Assembly (NCBI GenBank): GCA_964612515.1
Contig: CAZTCX010000002.1
Span: 1-64,000 of the forward strand
Length of the DNA stretch: 64,000 nucleotides
Direction: 5' to 3'
Source: SABY01 sp964612515
GTDB taxonomy: Bacteria > Bacteroidota > Bacteroidia > Bacteroidales > 4484-276
A program made the translations under genes and the position numbers. Numbering within the stretch: the first letter of the stretch is position 1; each line of letters starts with the position of its first letter. Positions 62,919 to 64,000 of this stretch are shown here, piece after piece. The notes beneath the pieces are model-generated. The model was not told the origin of the DNA. It did no database searches and saw nothing but the letters and a program-made list of their open reading frames with translations.

Positions 62919-64000
62919 CTAATAGGCATGCGATTCGCCGTCGAATTCCTGTGCTGTTATTTTTTTGTTATTGATGGCGCGCCAGGCAATTACGATATAA
63001 GCCAGTACAAATGGCACCATCAGCGACACGTAGCTCATGGCGGTGAGCGTAAAATGGCTGGAGGAGCTGTTCATAATCGTAAGTGAACTGTTCAGATCGT
63101 AAGTTGAAGGGTAGTAAGCTGTATTATTGAATCCTGCAACTAGGAATAAGGCGAAAACGGTGAGTACCGTTCCAGCCCCAGCCATCCAGATGCCTTTGGA
63201 ACACTTTCCTATTATTGTCCCGATTAACCCCCACAACACCGCCAGCACGCCCACCAGGAAAAGGATAAGCACCACAGGCATTGCCAGGAAGTTGTGCAGA
63301 TATTTATAAGGCTCCATTTTCACTGTCCAGAACAGCGGGTCAACACCGGTTTGCGGAACTACCGCAAATCCATTGCTGGTAAGCAAAAGCCCTGTAAATA
63401 GGAGGAAGAAAACCACGAATGGAATGCCATTGATGATGAGCTGGCGGCGCACGCGATCGTTGATGGCTTTTTCGTCGATGTCGTTATCGAGATAAAGAAT
63501 GCCCAACACGCGCGCCAGAAAAAATACTGCAAATCCCAAAGAAAGGTTTTGAATATTAAGAGCGGCCTCTAATCCGTGTGCGGGTCCTTGCCATGATGAT
63601 ATGGTGGTGGAGCCAGTGCCGAAAATATTGGTAAGATTCAGTTTGTCAACCGAAAACGCGCTACCGGTAAAAAAAGTAGCTACAGCCACACCAATGAGAA
63701 TGGTTCCAATGGCTCCATTGGCAAACAGGAATGCTTCGTAGGTTTTTTGTCCTAAAAAGTTATTGGGTTTGGTGCGATATTCATAAGCGATGGCCTGCAC
63801 GATAAAGGCAAACAGGATGATCATCCACACCCAGTAAGCGCCCCCGAAACTCGTGGAATAAAACAGCGGGAAGCTGGCAAAAAAGGCACCGCCAAAGGTT
63901 ACCAATGTGGTAAAGGTAAATTCCCATTTACGCCCCAGCGAGTTGACGATCATCTTACGTTCCGTGTCGGTTTTGCCCAGTCTGTAGATGAGCGTTTGGC
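62919..64000 (-). CDS. cydB: Cytochrome bd oxidase subunit II CydB (5' end outside window)
   Basis: The frame continues past the ATG at 63953 to the window edge (QTLIYRLGKTDTERK precedes it), so that Met is internal and the gene is partial at its 5' end; about 360 codons are present. NSLGRKWEFTFTTLVTFGGAFFASFPLFYSTSFGG is the highly conserved CydB core, and at least seven more membrane helices follow, ending EFDGESHAY. With CydA it reduces O2 with quinol at high affinity, which protects and energises bacteria at low oxygen. The CydX-like gene follows after 47 bases; cydA should lie just to the right. Confidence 0.95.
   Translation of the reverse strand, partial: QTLIYRLGKTDTERKMIVNSLGRKWEFTFTTLVTFGGAFFASFPLFYSTSFGGAYWVWMIILFAFIVQAIAYEYRTKPNNFLGQKTYEAFLFANGAIGTILIGVAVATFFTGSAFSVDKLNLTNIFGTGSTTISSWQGPAHGLEAALNIQNLSLGFAVFFLARVLGILYLDNDIDEKAINDRVRRQLIINGIPFVVFFLLFTGLLLTSNGFAVVPQTGVDPLFWTVKMEPYKYLHNFLAMPVVLILFLVGVLAVLWGLIGTIIGKCSKGIWMAGAGTVLTVFALFLVAGFNNTAYYPSTYDLNSSLTIMNSSSSHFTLTAMSYVSLMVPFVLAYIVIAWRAINNKKITAQEFDGESHAY

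Noticed and set aside
1..64000. tRNA, rRNA, riboswitch and insertion sequence searches by eye
   Set aside because: No cloverleaf, rRNA segment, conserved riboswitch core or transposase gene was recognised. A covariance-model scan would be more reliable than reading.

Overview
The window is a 64-kb piece of a Bacteroidota (Bacteroidales-like) chromosome. The evidence is two secreted proteins with type IX secretion C-terminal sorting tails (near 18.2 kb and 58.5 kb), promoters of the TTG-N(16-20)-TAnnTTTG type, few recognisable Shine-Dalgarno sites, an S46 dipeptidyl peptidase, a LytTR regulator and a DUF4159 protein. A run of 54 Ns inside ispH shows this is a draft or metagenome-derived contig. 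I saw no rRNA, tRNA, CRISPR array, intact insertion sequence or prophage.

Layout. 1-1.3 kb: start of mfd, running off the left edge. 1.5-9 kb: an SDR/DUF2867 protein, a GNAT acetyltransferase, hicBA, the radical SAM enzyme AmrS, a RelE/ParE-type module, an M16 and an M14 peptidase, then a repeat-rich 600-bp spacer. 9-13.8 kb: hemW with a histidine kinase, corA, and a DUF1003 protein. 14-30.2 kb: lipoproteins, serine hydrolases, a GNAT, an Omp28-like secreted protein, an S46 peptidase, a macro-domain protein, a DUF5916-type outer-membrane protein, a YwqK-like protein with a thioesterase, and a dihydroorotate dehydrogenase-like protein. 30.3-33.7 kb: a zinc-finger-like hypothetical, a second repeat cluster, then the overlapping genes ispH-recF-DUF721. 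33.7-34.7 kb: decayed gene fragments. 34.8-39.4 kb: a four-gene signalling operon. 39.5-49.6 kb: a PIN/VapC module, secA, coaD, an O-methyltransferase, a secreted protein, pyrH, a patatin with a beta-barrel, and a NifX-like protein, all on the minus strand. 49.9-57 kb: a tricorn-like S41 protease, sucD and valS. 57-64 kb: a DUF4159 protein, rsmE, a large sorted surface protein, an unlisted 41-residue CydX-like peptide, and cydB running off the right edge.

Most of the window is ordinary core metabolism and information processing plus secreted peptidases and hydrolases suited to a protein-degrading heterotroph. The most interesting unit is the operon at 34.8-39.4 kb: a six-helix hybrid histidine kinase, a receiver-histidine kinase protein, a LytTR response regulator and a methyltransferase of the EF (3-hydroxypalmitate methyl ester biosynthesis) type. 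Its make-up recalls the Ralstonia phcBSRQ quorum-sensing locus and could be a fatty-acid-ester signalling system in Bacteroidota. The second is the CydX-like small membrane protein directly after cydB. Repeats are a further theme: a GCCCCAACGGGGC palindrome cluster with a 137-bp tandem duplication, a three-hairpin element present twice, a 63-bp direct repeat flanking one of these, and A-rich CAAATTCCAAA-type spacers, one of which has become the tail of an acetyltransferase gene.
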